Part shown: positions 21,494-32,836 of the stretch, one piece after another
Layout: each line of letters begins with the position of its first letter
How positions within the stretch are numbered: position 1 is the stretch's first letter
Source of the DNA: Lineolata rhizophorae
Taxonomy: Eukaryota; Ascomycota; Dothideomycetes; Lineolatales; Lineolataceae
Length of the DNA: 64,000 bases
Direction: 5' to 3'
Assembly (NCBI GenBank): GCA_010093515.1
Contig: MU001670.1
Coordinates: 843,501-907,500, forward strand
Made by a program: the position numbers and the translations under genes
The notes under the pieces: model-generated
What the model was told of the DNA's origin: nothing
What the model saw: only the letters and a program-made list of their open reading frames with translations
Databases searched by the model: none

Positions 21494-23494
21494 ATGAGTG
21501 ACCTCTTCCGCGACACAGTCTTCGGACAAGCTGTTTGCTTACTCTTCAGGAACAGACTCCTGGAATTCCCCGATGAACTGGATCCAATATTGTGGAAGCA
21601 ATGCGTTCAAAAAGATACAATGGCAGTTTCATCAAGTTCCGGAGAGCACAATGGCTTCGCCAGGCCTAGCGACCACACGACCGCTGATGTGAGTGATGGC
21701 GGAGAAAGGGGGCAGAAAGAAGGTGCCGGCGTGACCTTTGCACATGACTCTAGGGATGAGAATGTCTCGTACCAAGGCAATCCAAGTTACGAAAAGGTTA
21801 TTGATGCCGTGGTGGTGGGCTGGTATGGACCAGACGATTAAGAGGTTTGATATTCATGTACTGCCATCCCAGCATTGACGATACTAACACGCACTAAAGA
21901 ACCCCCAAAACTAATCGACGAGCCGAAAGCTGCTGGTAACCTTTCAGATATGCATCCTGAACGTTGGGATGTACATAGGCAGCTCCATCTACACTCCTGG
22001 AGAGCTAGGTGTTATGGAAGAATTCGACGCCAGCGAGATTGTGGCAACGCTGGGCCTCTCTTTATTTGTCCTGTGTGTGCTTGCATCTCAAATTTATCCC
22101 AGAATCTCTTCTCTTTCCAATATCAATCGATGTCAGCGTTCAGTTCTTAGACAAGGCAAAAGTCACTAACACCATCACATGCCGCAGTGGCTACGGGCTC
22201 AGCCCCATACTCTTCTCCCCCATGTCGGAAATGCCGACGATCGGTCGCAGTAGAATTTACTTTTGGACGCTTTTCGCCTTTGTGCTGTTGCAGCTTCCCA
22301 CGGGGTACGCGGTGAACATGGCAGTGCTGCTCGTATTCCGGTACCTGACGGGATTCTTCGGTGGGCCTGTCCTTGCCACCGGGGGTGCGACCATTATAGA
22401 CATGTATCCGCCGACTGAGGTTGCGTATTGGATGGGCATATTTGGCGGTTCCGGGGTCCTGGGTCCCGTGATAGGCCCGCTGGTGGGCGGCTTCGCGGCC
22501 CAGGCAAAAGGGTGGCGCTGGACCATCTGGGAGCTCGCATGGCTGTGTGCGGTCGTATTGATCGTGCTCTTCTTCCTCATGCCGGAGACAAACTCGGCAA
22601 ATATCTTATACCGGAGAGCACAGAGAATGAGGAAGGCGACGAGCGACTGGACACTGAAGAGCCAGTCGGAGATGGACGCCGCAGAGGTGACGGTAAAGGA
22701 TCATCTTGTCGTCCTCGGCAGAGCCTTCACGTTGACGTCCTCGGAGCCCGTTATCTTCTTCGTGGACTTGTACAGCGCGCTCTTGTACGGAGTATTGTAT
22801 ATATAGTTCGAGTCCTTTCTACATACTTGTTTTTGCGGACATCTATGGATTAAATATTGGCCAGCAAGGGCTAGTATTCTGGGGCATCTTTGTTGGCAGG
22901 CTCATCACGGTACCATGCTACCTGTTCTGGCTCAGCAGATATCTTGTTCCGCAATTCAGCCAGCCGCCCGTCAAGCCCGAGGCGATCGTCCCGCCGACCT
23001 TCTTCGGAACATTTGCCCTCCCAATCTGTTTATTCTGATATGGTTGGACGTCGCGCCCGAGTGTCCACTGGATGGTCCCTCATGTAGGATCTGTCTCCTT
23101 CACCGTGAGCATAATCACGCTATTCATGCCGGTGCTCAGCTATCTTTGCATGGCCTATCCGCAGTACGCGGCGTCGGTACTTGCAGGGAACACTCTCTTC
23201 AGGGCGTCATGTGGTGTAGTGTTTCCGCTCTTTGTAAGCTCGTCAGTTTCATACGATCTTCATTTGAAGCTGACGAAGAGTCCAATAGGCACGAGCTTTA
23301 TTCCGCAACCTTGGGGTCGGCCCCGGCAACTCGCTGCTCGGGGGGACTGTCAATACTCTTTATACCCGTCCCATTCACGCTGTTCTACGTAAGCCCACAT
23401 TATTACCATTCGAAGATCGATAAACCTGCTGATTCCCGATAAGTATGGCCAACGAATCCGACATCGAAGCAAGAACGCGACGCACGACGTGTGA
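21494..23494 (+). pseudogene. Decayed DHA1-type MFS multidrug transporter (FLU1-like)
   Basis: The translation matches DHA1 drug:H+ antiporters across their length: MSDLFRDTVFGQAV, VVVGWYGPDD, YIGSSIYTPGELGVMEEFD, GYGLSPILFSPMSEMPTIGR, DMYPPTEVAYWMGIFGGSG, VFWGIFVG, LAGNTLFRASCGVVFPLF, and an end YGQRIRHRSKNATHDV. Likely introns: 21845-21899, 22073-22187, and two near 23233-23280 and 23393-23446. The frame is broken. TAA at 21839 replaces a residue after the DD motif. TAA at 21912 replaces the conserved Trp of NPQNW. TAG at 22804 and TGA at 23036 each replace a Trp. There are +1 shifts near 22816-22826 and in a G6 run at 23340-23345. The Trp changes are all G-to-A on the coding strand, as RIP makes. 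The other residues are well kept, so the loss looks recent. Confidence 0.85.
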
Positions 23495-24340
23495 GGGTAG
23501 GTTGAGGTTGCCCTGTTTTGTAGTCATTCTTGGATTCGATTAGCATTTACTGTGCAACAATGGCCCAAGTCACAGAATTAGCTCTGCAGCCTAGCAATGA
23601 CAATGAGTTAATCTTTGAAATAAGACAAAGGTTGCTGGTGGATGCTACTGTTTTACGAGGGTCTATAATTGAGGCAGCCATTGTGATAAAATAGATCTAG
23701 AATGCGCATAACAATATCGACAACTTCTACCTTCAGTAAAGAGCTATATGTTAATGCGATTGGGAGTAATACGACAACAGATTGGACATCCTACTTAAGT
23801 TGGACTCCTAAATATAGCTTATGTTCTCGAGCTCAATTTGAACGCAAACTTAAGCTACAGGAGAACTTATTTAAATTAGCAACAGTTTAATAGGGGTCAA
23901 AATCACGTGCGGGAAGAGCTGTTGGAGTTAATCGATTTAAGTGACTGGCCAGCCGAGCACGACAAGTATGGCAATTCACGATTACTTCCATCGGCAAGTT
24001 GAGATTACTAGAGCAGGATATCTCAATTGCTTTATTTCATAAAAATAGAGGACAGACACTGCGACAATGCCATTGTGCGCTGGCTTTGATGTGACGATGC
24101 AACACCGGTTCATCGTGCGGTAGTGCAAACCAAATCCTCGGTGCCCGGGGTTTCTTCTATATCTTTCGCACCACCCTATCTTGAGACCCTTTCCCCTTGA
24201 ACATTCCCACGCCCTGCCGTCCTCGGAGCCTTTCCTCCTTGGACCCCAGTCTTCGAGTTTCAACGTCAGCAAACCTCCACCTTCCGTCTTCCCTCCACGC
24301 TAAAGCCTCATCCAACTTCGCGGTCAGCTTCATCCGCACC
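23495..24340. other. AT-rich spacer and promoter of the 24341 gene
   Basis: About 850 nt. It is AT-rich to about 24050 with no recognisable element, then C-rich just before the next ATG. Confidence 0.4.
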
Positions 24341-25853
24341 ATGCCTTCCCTGCGTCAAGCCATCCTTTTTATCCTCGCCATGGCCGCCTCTGCGCACGTC
24401 GGGCAAGTCCAACGCCCAGACCAATGCTTCTACGCCGAAGGCTTGCCCGCCGGCGCCCACATCGTCCCGTGCTTCGACCCGACGACCGACGGCGCCGCGC
24501 CCTGCTGCCAGGCTGGCGACGCGTGCCTTGCGGGCGCGACTTGCTGGAACGCCGAGTACGACCTCACGTATCAGTACGGCTGCACGGATGACTTGTACGA
24601 CGACGCGGCCGCGTGTCCGAAGAAGTGCGGCGTGGATTTCGGTAAGTGTTGGGTACCTTTGCCCGCTCGTCACGTAGAGACCGACGCCGGCCCCTTGCAC
24701 GCGGATCTAAAACTTCAGAACAGAAGATTCGGCCTGGGTAGCCCTCGACGCATGCGGCAACTGCCTCATGCTCGATGAATGGACAGAGGCCATCAGGCCC
24801 TTGCTTGTCCCCGACGAAAGCTGCAGTGGCTCGTTGGCGGTTCGCGGTGTCGATTTACCGCTCCCGACCGCGCCCAAGCCCCAGGAACCGGTTGATCTAG
24901 AGGCTAGAGGTGATCCGTCGGCCATCGAAGCTTATAGCGACGCTGTACAAAAGCGACGCGCGAGCCATTCGCCGGAGGTCACGGCTCAAATGCTACGACC
25001 GCGGACACACATCGGGGCTCGACCCTCCACGGAGACCGAAGCAGAGGAGACGACGCGTACAGCCTCGAGCGTGAAGCTGGTCACCGATGTGATCACCGTG
25101 ACCATCAGGCGTTCTTCTAGCTCCGAGCGCGAGGCGAGAATGACGACTGCTCGCAGAACGTCCACCTCGTCTCGGGTGAGGACATCGAGCTCCTCGTCCG
25201 CAGATAACCCGACCTCCTCCTCAGACGTCCCGGAGTCCCCGCCCTCAAGTAGAGTCGTTTCCACATCGCCTTCGACCCATCCACCCGGCACCACGACGCC
25301 CAGCGCAGATCCCGCCTCGTCCTCTAGCTCCTCCGGCATCGACACCGCGACCATAGCCGGCATCTGCGTGGGCGCCAGCTTCGTCTTCCTCATCGGGCTG
25401 TCCCTGATCGCGTGGCACTGGCGGCGGCGGCGCGCCAAGCAGTCGAGCTCCCCGGAAGGCGCGAGCGGACCAGACCAAGCTGCGCCGCCGATGGAATGCG
25501 CGCCTGAACAGGATGGCGGCGGCGGGCCCGAGGTCACCCAGGTGTCGTCGCCGAGCTGTGCGAGCTGCGGACGCCCGCAGCTGGCGGAGCTGCCGTCGCC
25601 GGGCGAACCGGCGCCGAGCGGTCGTCCGGACGGGCTGCCAGAAGCAGTGTCGCCAATGAGCCCGAATACTTTTCCGAACGGCCCAACGCCATCGGCTGCT
25701 CCGGCGGTGTCGCGTCCGAACGCGGTCGCGGTCAACGAGAGCGAGCCATCGGAGCTTCCGGCGAACGGCGCCGAGCGGCTGCGGTGGGAGGCGCAACCGG
25801 AACCGATTAGGCGCTGCGACAGCTACGGGAGGAATCTCGAGTTGTGGGTCTAA
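24341..25853 (+). CDS. Single-pass cell-surface protein with a Cys-rich ectodomain
   Basis: Exons 24341-24641 and 24724-25853 (476 aa); the 82-nt intron has a GTAAGT donor and its acceptor ends GAACAG. The N-terminal signal peptide has a core near ILFILAMAASA. The ectodomain (about 27-140) is Cys-rich: QCFYAEGLPAGAHIVPCFD, CCQAGDACLAGATCWN, CPKKCGVDF, CGNCLMLDEW. A long Ser/Thr/Pro stalk (about 200-305) follows. A transmembrane helix lies at about 310-333 (TIAGICVGASFVFLIGLSLI) with a WRRRR stop-transfer. The cytoplasmic tail is Pro/Gly/Ser-rich. This architecture is that of fungal wall-stress sensors or effector-like surface proteins, but I do not recognise a named family. It is convergent with the cAMP phosphodiesterase. 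Confidence 0.8.
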
Positions 25854-26471
25854 CGGATGAGTTCTTTCCAGCGGAGGCAGATCAATGGCGTGCAATAAGA
25901 TATGCTTCGGCCTGAGAATAGAAAAGAGGGCGAGCATGTACATTAGAGATGCTTTGTGAAGCTTCGAGCTTGATTAACGGTAATGGTAGTACAGAAGTTC
26001 ATATCACAGCTGCACCAGACATGAAAATAGGAGGGACGAGCACATGAGGACATCTAACCTCCTCATTATCCATGATGACAAGACCTCGTAATAGGGAAGA
26101 AGCATGTGACCTTCGTACATTGACCTGCCCGTGTCGTTCATACATGCCTCAACGCCTGGATGTTTCCAAAACGACGCGCAAAAGCGACAGCTGAGTGTAG
26201 GTTCCCCCTGACCAGCGCCATTGGACCTACCGTCGGATTATTTTTTTTTTTGAAGCAGCCAAAATGAAAATAGAACCTACCACCTTACAGAAACCATTCC
26301 TACAACACAGCTCGCCAGAAATTCCCACCAAAACCTCACCAAAAAAAAAAAACGGCCTTACAAACATTACCCCATGACAAGATTCCACCAAAACCCCAGC
26401 CCCGAAAATACCAACCTCCGCCCGCTTCCCAACAGCCCAGACAGAGACCAAAGTACGCCCAAACCCAAACC
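25854..26471. other. Convergent intergenic region
   Basis: About 620 nt, including a T10-type run at 26240 and an A11-type run at 26340. These are likely 3' UTR and poly(A)-signal sequence. No gene. Confidence 0.4.
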
Positions 26472-28235
26472 TCAAAACCAATACCCCTCCCCACTCTTCG
26501 AAACCACAAAATCGCACCCCAGCGCCCTCCCCTCCCTCTCCAACTGCTCCTTGTACGCCTCCAGCTCCGCCAGGATGGTCTCGCCCACGGGCCGCCCGTC
26601 CGCTAGGGTGTCCTTGACGTGGATGATGACGACGCGTAGCCCCGCCAGCGGCGGCGGCAGCGGCTCGCGCGGCGGCGGCAGCTTGTTGGTCTGGGCCGTC
26701 GTCTCCTGCGCCGCCGCCATGGTCGGCCACGTGCGGTTCGCGCCGGGCGGGCCCGGCGACGGCGTCGGCGCGTCCGGCATGCTCTCCTCGGTGGCCGTAA
26801 TCGGCGGCACGGGCGGCGGCGGCGGCAGCGGCGCGGGCGACCTGCGACGACGATCGCGGGACGCGGGCGGTGGGTGCAAGACGGCGGCGCCTGTGCTGGC
26901 GCGCTTGCGCTTGCGGCCGCGCTCTGCGGCGAGGCGGCGGCGCTCGTCGGCCACCAAGTCGGCGAGGGCGGCGAGCTCGTGGACGAGGTGGCGCGGCGCG
27001 AGGTGGCCGAAGAGGACGGCGTCGGCCTGGGCGTCGGTGTAGGAGCACTCGATGAAGAGGCCGCGCAGGATGCCGGCGGCGATCTTGGGCGCCGCCTCGG
27101 CCCACACGTGCGCCGTGCGCGGCGACAACGACACCGCGTCCGGCTCCACGTCGCCGAAGATGAGGATCTCGCGCGCGTGCGAGTGGTGGCCGTGCGTCGA
27201 CGACGCCGACGACGTCGAAGAGGACGTGCCTTCGGCGCGGATGAAGTAGGCCGTGCTGTCGATGACGCACGGCACGCTGACGGAGCCGCCCTCGCTTCCT
27301 CCGTTGGCCGCGCCGCCTGAGACTAGCGGGGTCCCGGGCTGGGAAGGTAGGGAGAAGGACAAGGACCGACCTTCGCGGGGCCCAGCACCGGAGGCTCCCT
27401 GCCCGGGAGCCGAAAGGGACCCTGGTTGGGAATGAGAATGTGCAAGAGATACCGAATGCTGCATATGTTCTTGGATGTTCGGGTTGCTTCCTCGGTGCAT
27501 GCAGCTGCTCGCCCTCATGCAGTTTCCGTGGCTGACTTTGAAGCCTTTGACGCTGAGGCCTTCGCAGACTTCAATGTAGCCTCGGCCGTGGCCTTCCCCT
27601 AGAGCAATATTGCCGCCCTCAGCAAGGCGCTGGAAGGTGACAAACCCAACACCGCCGTCCTCGTCGGACAGGTTGGGCCATATCAGGTCGTTGAACAGGT
27701 GAGCCTTGATGGCGTTTACGGTAAACGGTAGTGCGGCGAGCCGTTTGGGCCTGGAGGTGTTGTGGAAGGCGGCCGTGTTGATGACAAAGCCAGAGAGATG
27801 GTCGAGGTGCGGGTGGGTGATGAGGTAAGTGGAAACATGCTCTCGTACGACGTGGACTGCATTCGCCCGAGCAGAGGCATTCGGAAACGGCAGACCAGCA
27901 AACGGACCTGATTGGAGCGTCGTGATGGTCACTTGAGGCGACTGGTCGCGCGACGAGGCGTCGGGCGTACACGAACTGTAGCCGTCCTGGTCCCCCCCGC
28001 TTGACGCATCTCTGGGACTGGGCGATTCTGTGCCCGTGGGCGACACCTCATTGCTATGGCTTTCGGGGCGCGGCGAGTCGGCGACGAGGGGGAAGTCCCT
28101 TTCCAGGATCCGGGTGATGGCCGACAGGTGGGTGCCCGCATCGACGGCGAGCACCGAGCCCCGCGACCACCTGGATGACGTCGCCCTGACCAAGAAGCCA
28201 GTCACATTGTCCTCGCTAGGACCGCCGCCCGAACC
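26472..28235 (-). CDS. PDE1: Class-II (low-affinity) 3',5'-cyclic-nucleotide phosphodiesterase, 5' exon not resolved
   Basis: The enzyme hydrolyses cAMP (and cGMP) and so damps PKA signalling. The main exon, 587 codons, starts after an acceptor CCTAG with GSGGGPSEDNVTGFLVRAT. The metal-binding class-II signature THPHLDHLSGFVIN is clear. Later blocks are GLSVKGFKVSHG, DSTAYFIRAEG, ILIFGDVEPDAVS, AAGILRGLFIECSYTDAQAD, LFGHLAPRHLVHEL and GLRVVIIHVKDTLADG. Long low-complexity inserts (about 60-95, 245-300, 440-520) make it larger than yeast PDE1. The usual N-terminal VIVLG strand is missing, so one 5' exon lies upstream. The nearest candidate, ATG at about 28326 with a GTAAGA donor, would give only a 39-nt intron and the wrong phase. 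The 5' end therefore needs transcript data. Confidence 0.88.
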   Translation of the reverse strand, partial: GSGGGPSEDNVTGFLVRATSSRWSRGSVLAVDAGTHLSAITRILERDFPLVADSPRPESHSNEVSPTGTESPSPRDASSGGDQDGYSSCTPDASSRDQSPQVTITTLQSGPFAGLPFPNASARANAVHVVREHVSTYLITHPHLDHLSGFVINTAAFHNTSRPKRLAALPFTVNAIKAHLFNDLIWPNLSDEDGGVGFVTFQRLAEGGNIALGEGHGRGYIEVCEGLSVKGFKVSHGNCMRASSCMHRGSNPNIQEHMQHSVSLAHSHSQPGSLSAPGQGASGAGPREGRSLSFSLPSQPGTPLVSGGAANGGSEGGSVSVPCVIDSTAYFIRAEGTSSSTSSASSTHGHHSHAREILIFGDVEPDAVSLSPRTAHVWAEAAPKIAAGILRGLFIECSYTDAQADAVLFGHLAPRHLVHELAALADLVADERRRLAAERGRKRKRASTGAAVLHPPPASRDRRRRSPAPLPPPPPVPPITATEESMPDAPTPSPGPPGANRTWPTMAAAQETTAQTNKLPPPREPLPPPLAGLRVVIIHVKDTLADGRPVGETILAELEAYKEQLEREGRALGCDFVVSKSGEGYWF

Positions 28236-30909
28236 CTAGGTCGTGGTACTGTCTCAGTCGTACACTCATCTTACGGTCTAAGCGCGGCTGCGGTCTGCGG
28301 GGCGGGTGCTAGCAGACCGAGAGACATGAAAGGACGAGAAAGACAGTAGAGAAACTTGCGAGGACTGATGCTGGAAAGGGAAAACAGCGGAGAGAAGGAG
28401 GTAGGTGGTACCCGCGGCGGGAATAACGTGGCACATTGCAAATGAATTGCCAAGGGTGGGACGTAAATGTGCAAACAGAGGTGTATATGCGGCACAAATA
28501 TCGTATATGAACACGGCCAAAAAAAAAGAATGGAAGGATAAAAATAAGTTCGACTCACTAAGCAAATGACATGTATGGCAGGCTCGGCGGCATGTGACCC
28601 TCTGCGAGCCTGGCCGCCCAAGCCATCTCGTTCTTTCATCAAGGCGGCTTGCCCGACCGACCCGTCTCTCGGCCGGCTCCACTGAACTGACACTGACTGA
28701 CGCGACGGCGCCGGCGGGGGGCGCAGAAACAAACGCTCTCGATACAGCAACCAGTCTCCGCGGGACCCGCGATCACGAGTGTCTCAAAGCGCGCGAACCG
28801 TCTCGGCCGTTTTGGTCGCAAAGCGGAGCGGCGCGGCGCGGCGCCTTGCTTTTCTCTTTGATGTCGACCACCACCTCCCAGCTTTTATTATTTTTTTTTT
28901 ATTGAGAGGCAAGAATGTGCGCGCGGCGGCCAATCCCTCCCGTTGACAATTCGGGGCAAAAAAACAAAAACAACGAAATATTGCGACGGCTTTGCTAACC
29001 ACCTAGGGGCCGTGGTCGCGCCAAGTTCTCCAGCTGCGGTAAAAGGCGTCCGGCCGTCCCGAAAAGAATGGGGGGGAGCACGGGTGCGCCGCGCGCGCTG
29101 CGCTGTGGGCGGGTTCGACGGGTAACGACGGCCTGCGGATAGCGGCAGGAAATCGAACCGGCGCCTCCTGTACGGGAGTACCAGGGAGTTACCAGGTGGG
29201 GGGAAAAAAACGACAAGCGTCGCAAGAACCGGCGAACAGCAAAAGGCGGCGTCGGCAGTCGCAGCAACCGATGGCGACGCCAGCGAACGAACAGGAAAAG
29301 GGCGCGAGACGTCACTAGCCGCCGTTTCGTGGCGACGATGGCGGCGGCGGCGGCGGCGAGATCTGCTCCCTCTCACTCCCTCCTGCAGAGCGCAGCGCGT
29401 GGAACGACCGGAGTCTTCTCCACCTCCAACCACACGACCACGCCAAACCGGCCGACACCTCCTCTCCAAGACAGCCGGAGCGCTTCGCGAACAAAGGGCT
29501 TGGTTGGTTGGTCACCGGGATTGGCCGGGACCGCCTGTCCCGTCTGCCCCTGGGCCTTTCCAAATCGCGGAGTTTCGGGCAAAGCGATGCGTTGGCGCGC
29601 TTCTCAAACGAGGAGGGCAAAAGAACGGAGATTGAAGACGTCGAGTTGGTCGGGCCCGTCGAGTCGCCTTGCCTGCCTCGCCTTGCCGCGCGCGCGCTCG
29701 CTGGCTGGCGTGAGCCGGACCGGGGCCGTGTGTGTGCGCGCGCGCGCCTGGAAAAAACCGGGCCAGGGTTCGAGGGACTGAAGAACACGCCAAGTTGCTT
29801 CGCGGCCTTTCGCTTTCCCACGGGGCTCCCTTCTCTCTTTCTCTCTCGCGCTCTCGTCCCAGCCTCGCGAAGACGTTTGAGGAAGAGGAAAAGGGCCCGG
29901 CGCGAGTGAAAGGGGCGGAAAGGAGGTGGTCAGGCCCCGATGGCAGAGTGGGGGTTGGATGTATGTATGTCTCGTGTGTGTGTGTGCGTGCGCGGGACTC
30001 GAGAGAGGAAACGTCAAGGTCGGAGGCCCTCGACGGCCTAGCGCGAACGGCGTGCGCGGCGCTGCGGCCGAGTCGTGTATGTATGTGCATGTGCGCTCCT
30101 CCAAGCGCTAAGGCTGGGGGCCGACCGTTAGGGGCAGAACGAAACGGCGAACCTAAAACGCGACGACGTGATGTAACTGCTTCTAGACCAGAAGGCTGCT
30201 CGTGGACCTTTTGTCGATGCACCAACGACACCTCGAGTCCTACTGAGTTGTGACATTGTGCGGGGAGGGAGTGCCGAGTGCGTGTCGCGGCGCCTCTCTC
30301 GACGATCTTCTCCCCGTGAAAGAAAAAGACGAAAGCAGTGCTTTCCGTCGACGCTGCCAAGCGCTGCGCTGCCGGCGCGGCTTGCAGCAACCCATGGAAT
30401 ACGCCGCATGCGGGACCTGGTGGGCCAGGAACGGACGGCATGCCGCTTGCTTTCAGTTGCTGTGGAATCCTTACTTATCACGCGCCCCCGGCCAATTGCC
30501 GCGGCCGCCTCGTCTCCCCTCGGACCTTCGTCCGCCTATCGCAGGGCCACCGCTATCACTGCCTTGCACCGCTCGCATGCCGGCCAATCGCGCGACAACG
30601 TGGCTGGCTTCTGGAATGCTTCTTGGAACATTCTCTCGAGCGGGGCGCCAGGCGAATCACGTATGTGGACTCGGACGAATCGTCGCATGCTTGCTGCCGC
30701 TCGCATCGTATGTCTATGGACCTAGCAATTTCTTTGTTTCTAGTGCGCTCCCGACAAAAAGACCAGCAGCATCCGCACAACGCCATTAGCCGCCGGTGCC
30801 TTTTCATCCCGATCCTCCTAAACATGACTCGTCACGGAAGGGCTAGCTGCATTACCCGAAGAACTTGCCTCCGCAATTGCACGCTGCGCCCTCTCACTCC
30901 AACGCTCCC
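28236..30909. other. Gene-free GC-rich stretch with simple repeats, between PDE 5' end and eEF1B-gamma 3' end
   Basis: About 2.7 kb. It contains the unresolved PDE 5' exon (about 28270-28330) and probably a long PDE leader and promoter. It has alternating purine-pyrimidine tracts at 29727-29747 (GT then GC repeats) and 29973-29994, a CTCTCTTTC run near 29830 and a GTAT iteration near 30079. Large open frames here are low-complexity, mutually overlapping and unlike any family, so I call no gene. Confidence 0.5.
29727..29747. repeat. Alternating GT/GC tract (possible Z-DNA former)
   Basis: An uninterrupted alternating purine-pyrimidine run, GT repeats passing into GC repeats. A second GT-rich tract lies at 29973-29994. 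Confidence 0.7.
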
Positions 30910-32487
30910 TTACTTGAAGATCTTGCCGTCAGCCCACTCGTACGTCTTGCCGTTGACCTCGATAGGCTTGTCCCACGCCCACATGTCGTTGACGAACTCC
31001 TTGTCCTCCGGCTTGGTCGGATCGAGCTTGGCGAACTCGTAGCTCTCATAGTCCGGCGCAACGTCAAACGCCGGGAGAGCGTCCTGTCCACGGATGTAGA
31101 AGGCGCCCCGGATTACGGAGTCGTTGGACTGGCCATACACGGAAGCGCATCCGAAAATGTACTTCCTGCTAGCCTCAAGACGGGCAAAGAAGCCGCCTAG
31201 TCGCAAATGTCAGTCTGGAAGAGTCGCTGCGCGGCCGCAGTTACGTTTGCTTACCAATCAAGTTGGAAGTCATGAAGACTTGAGTGAGCTCGTCATTGTA
31301 CTTGTAGTCCACCCTCCAGAGGGAGTACTCTTCGAAGTTGGCGTGCTCCCAGAACCACGGCAGCGCAACCTCGCGCGTGTCCTCGTTGGAGTACTTCCGC
31401 TTCCACTCATCAAGGACAAAGGTTGGGCGGGGGAGAGCCTCAAGAGGGTGCTTGGGCTTGGGGGCAGGCTTCTCTTCCTCCTCCTCCTCCTCTTCCTTGG
31501 GCTGTGCCTTCTTAGCCTTGGGCTCAGCGGCCTTCTTCTCCTGCTTGGGGGCCTGCTCCTTCTTCGGAGGTACGTTCTTCATGGCCTCCTTGACGTACTC
31601 AAGCTTGCCACCGACGGCCTCGTAGTCAGGCTGGTTCCGGATGGTCTCGTACCAACGGGTCACATTCGGGTTCTCAGACCTCCACTTGTCGTCGAAGAAG
31701 AATTGGAAGCCACGGGTGACGATGCCAGCGGCGAAGTAGTCGGCTAGCGTGATGCGCTCACCTACTAGATAGGTGTTGACGAGGAGGTGATCCTCGAACA
31801 CCTTCATCTTCTGAAGAGCCGCCTTCATTGAATCATCAACGTTCCTCTTGTTGTAGGGGTCCCGGCCGATGAGGGGGCGGAACCAGCCCCCCAACGAAGG
31901 CAAGAGCTCCGAGTTGGCGAACGACATCCAGCGAAGGATGGAGGCATAGTCCTGCTTCGTCTTGCCAAGCAAGGCCGTCTTCTCATTCTGAGAAGTGACT
32001 TGAAGATGTCAGCATGGGAATTGATGCGCACAGGGCCTTAACAAAAACAAACGTGGGCTAGTTGATCAGAGTGTGAATACAATGTCGTCGACATGAGTCA
32101 ATTCAGACAGGGATAACTTGTTATTAACACATCATTTCAACGGTCGATAGGCGCGAAGCGGTGAGGCAGTTCGTCTCCCATATATTTTGTGACGTACCGT
32201 AGATGGCAATGGCGATGCACTCGGTGAGGATGTAGCCATCGGCACCCTCGAAGGTGGGCACCTTGCCGAGCTTGTTGAGCTTCAGGTAGTCGGTCGAGAC
32301 ACCCTTGGCGGGCTCAGTGTGAACAACCTCGAGGTCGAGGTTGTTGGCCTTGGCCACGGCGCGGATGGCCGTGGAGCGCGGGTTGCCCTAGAAGCGGGTG
32401 GATGAGTCAACACCGGCAACCGAGGCGGTGGGGGAACACGCTCGGTGCAAAACTCACGTCGTAGGTGTAAAGCTTGCCAAAAGCCAT
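30910..32487 (-). CDS. TEF3: Elongation factor 1B subunit gamma (eEF1B-gamma)
   Basis: This is the scaffold subunit of the complex that recharges eEF1A with GTP in the cytosol. Exons on the minus strand: 32487-32458, 32387-32198, 31998-31255, 31196-30910 (416 aa, normal length). The GST-like N-domain begins MAFGKLYTYDGNPRSTAIRA, and LNKLGKVPTFEGADGYILTE gives the thioredoxin-fold half. The GST C-domain includes EDHLLVNTYLVGERITLADY. The linker is Lys/Ala then a run of nine Glu. The eEF1G C-terminal domain begins near HPLEALPRPTFVLDEWKRKY and ends TYEWADGKIFK. The second intron is long (199 nt) for this window and uses an AAG acceptor. The gene symbol follows yeast paralogue naming and is approximate. 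It is divergent from mitochondrial uS9. Confidence 0.95.
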
Positions 32488-32836
32488 CCTAAATGTTTCC
32501 CGGCACGGGTCTCGGACGAGGGAAAAAGCAAGCTATGTAGGAGCGTCGCTGCAAGGCACAGTGGCTGGGTGTCAAGTTTTCTGAGCAGTGGGGTCTGGCC
32601 GACGAAAAGTCGAAGTGGGAGGCGGAAAAACCGAGCTTAGCGTGCGGGTGCTTGGGGCCGTGCGCACCGGCTTAGTCAAACGGAGCCGCAACGCCCGGGC
32701 CTGATCACAACTGTGCACCAACCCTCCAGGGTCGGGTCAAGTTGCGTCCAACTGACTGACCATCGTCCCGTTGTCCGCGGCAGCCGCATTTTGCCCGTTA
32801 CTCTGCTCCTCGTTCGCTCGAGGGTGCCCGTGGAGC
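32488..32836. promoter_or_regulatory. Bidirectional promoter, eEF1B-gamma / mitochondrial uS9
   Basis: Only 349 nt separate the two divergent start codons, so promoters are shared or abutting. Both genes serve translation (cytosolic and mitochondrial). No TATA box is obvious. Confidence 0.65.

Noticed and set aside
22073-22187. Reading MFS frames straight through this segment as coding
   Set aside because: Has a GT donor, a CACTAAC branch and a GCAG acceptor that restore the conserved GYGLSP block; treated as an intron.
29130-29200. Minus-strand GGTTCGATTTC box-B-like sequence
   Set aside because: T-stem does not pair and box A is absent at the right distance.
29512-30441. 309-codon open frame on the minus strand
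   Set aside because: Arg/Ser/Pro/His-rich low-complexity text driven by GT/CT repeats, overlapped by equally open frames, no family resemblance.
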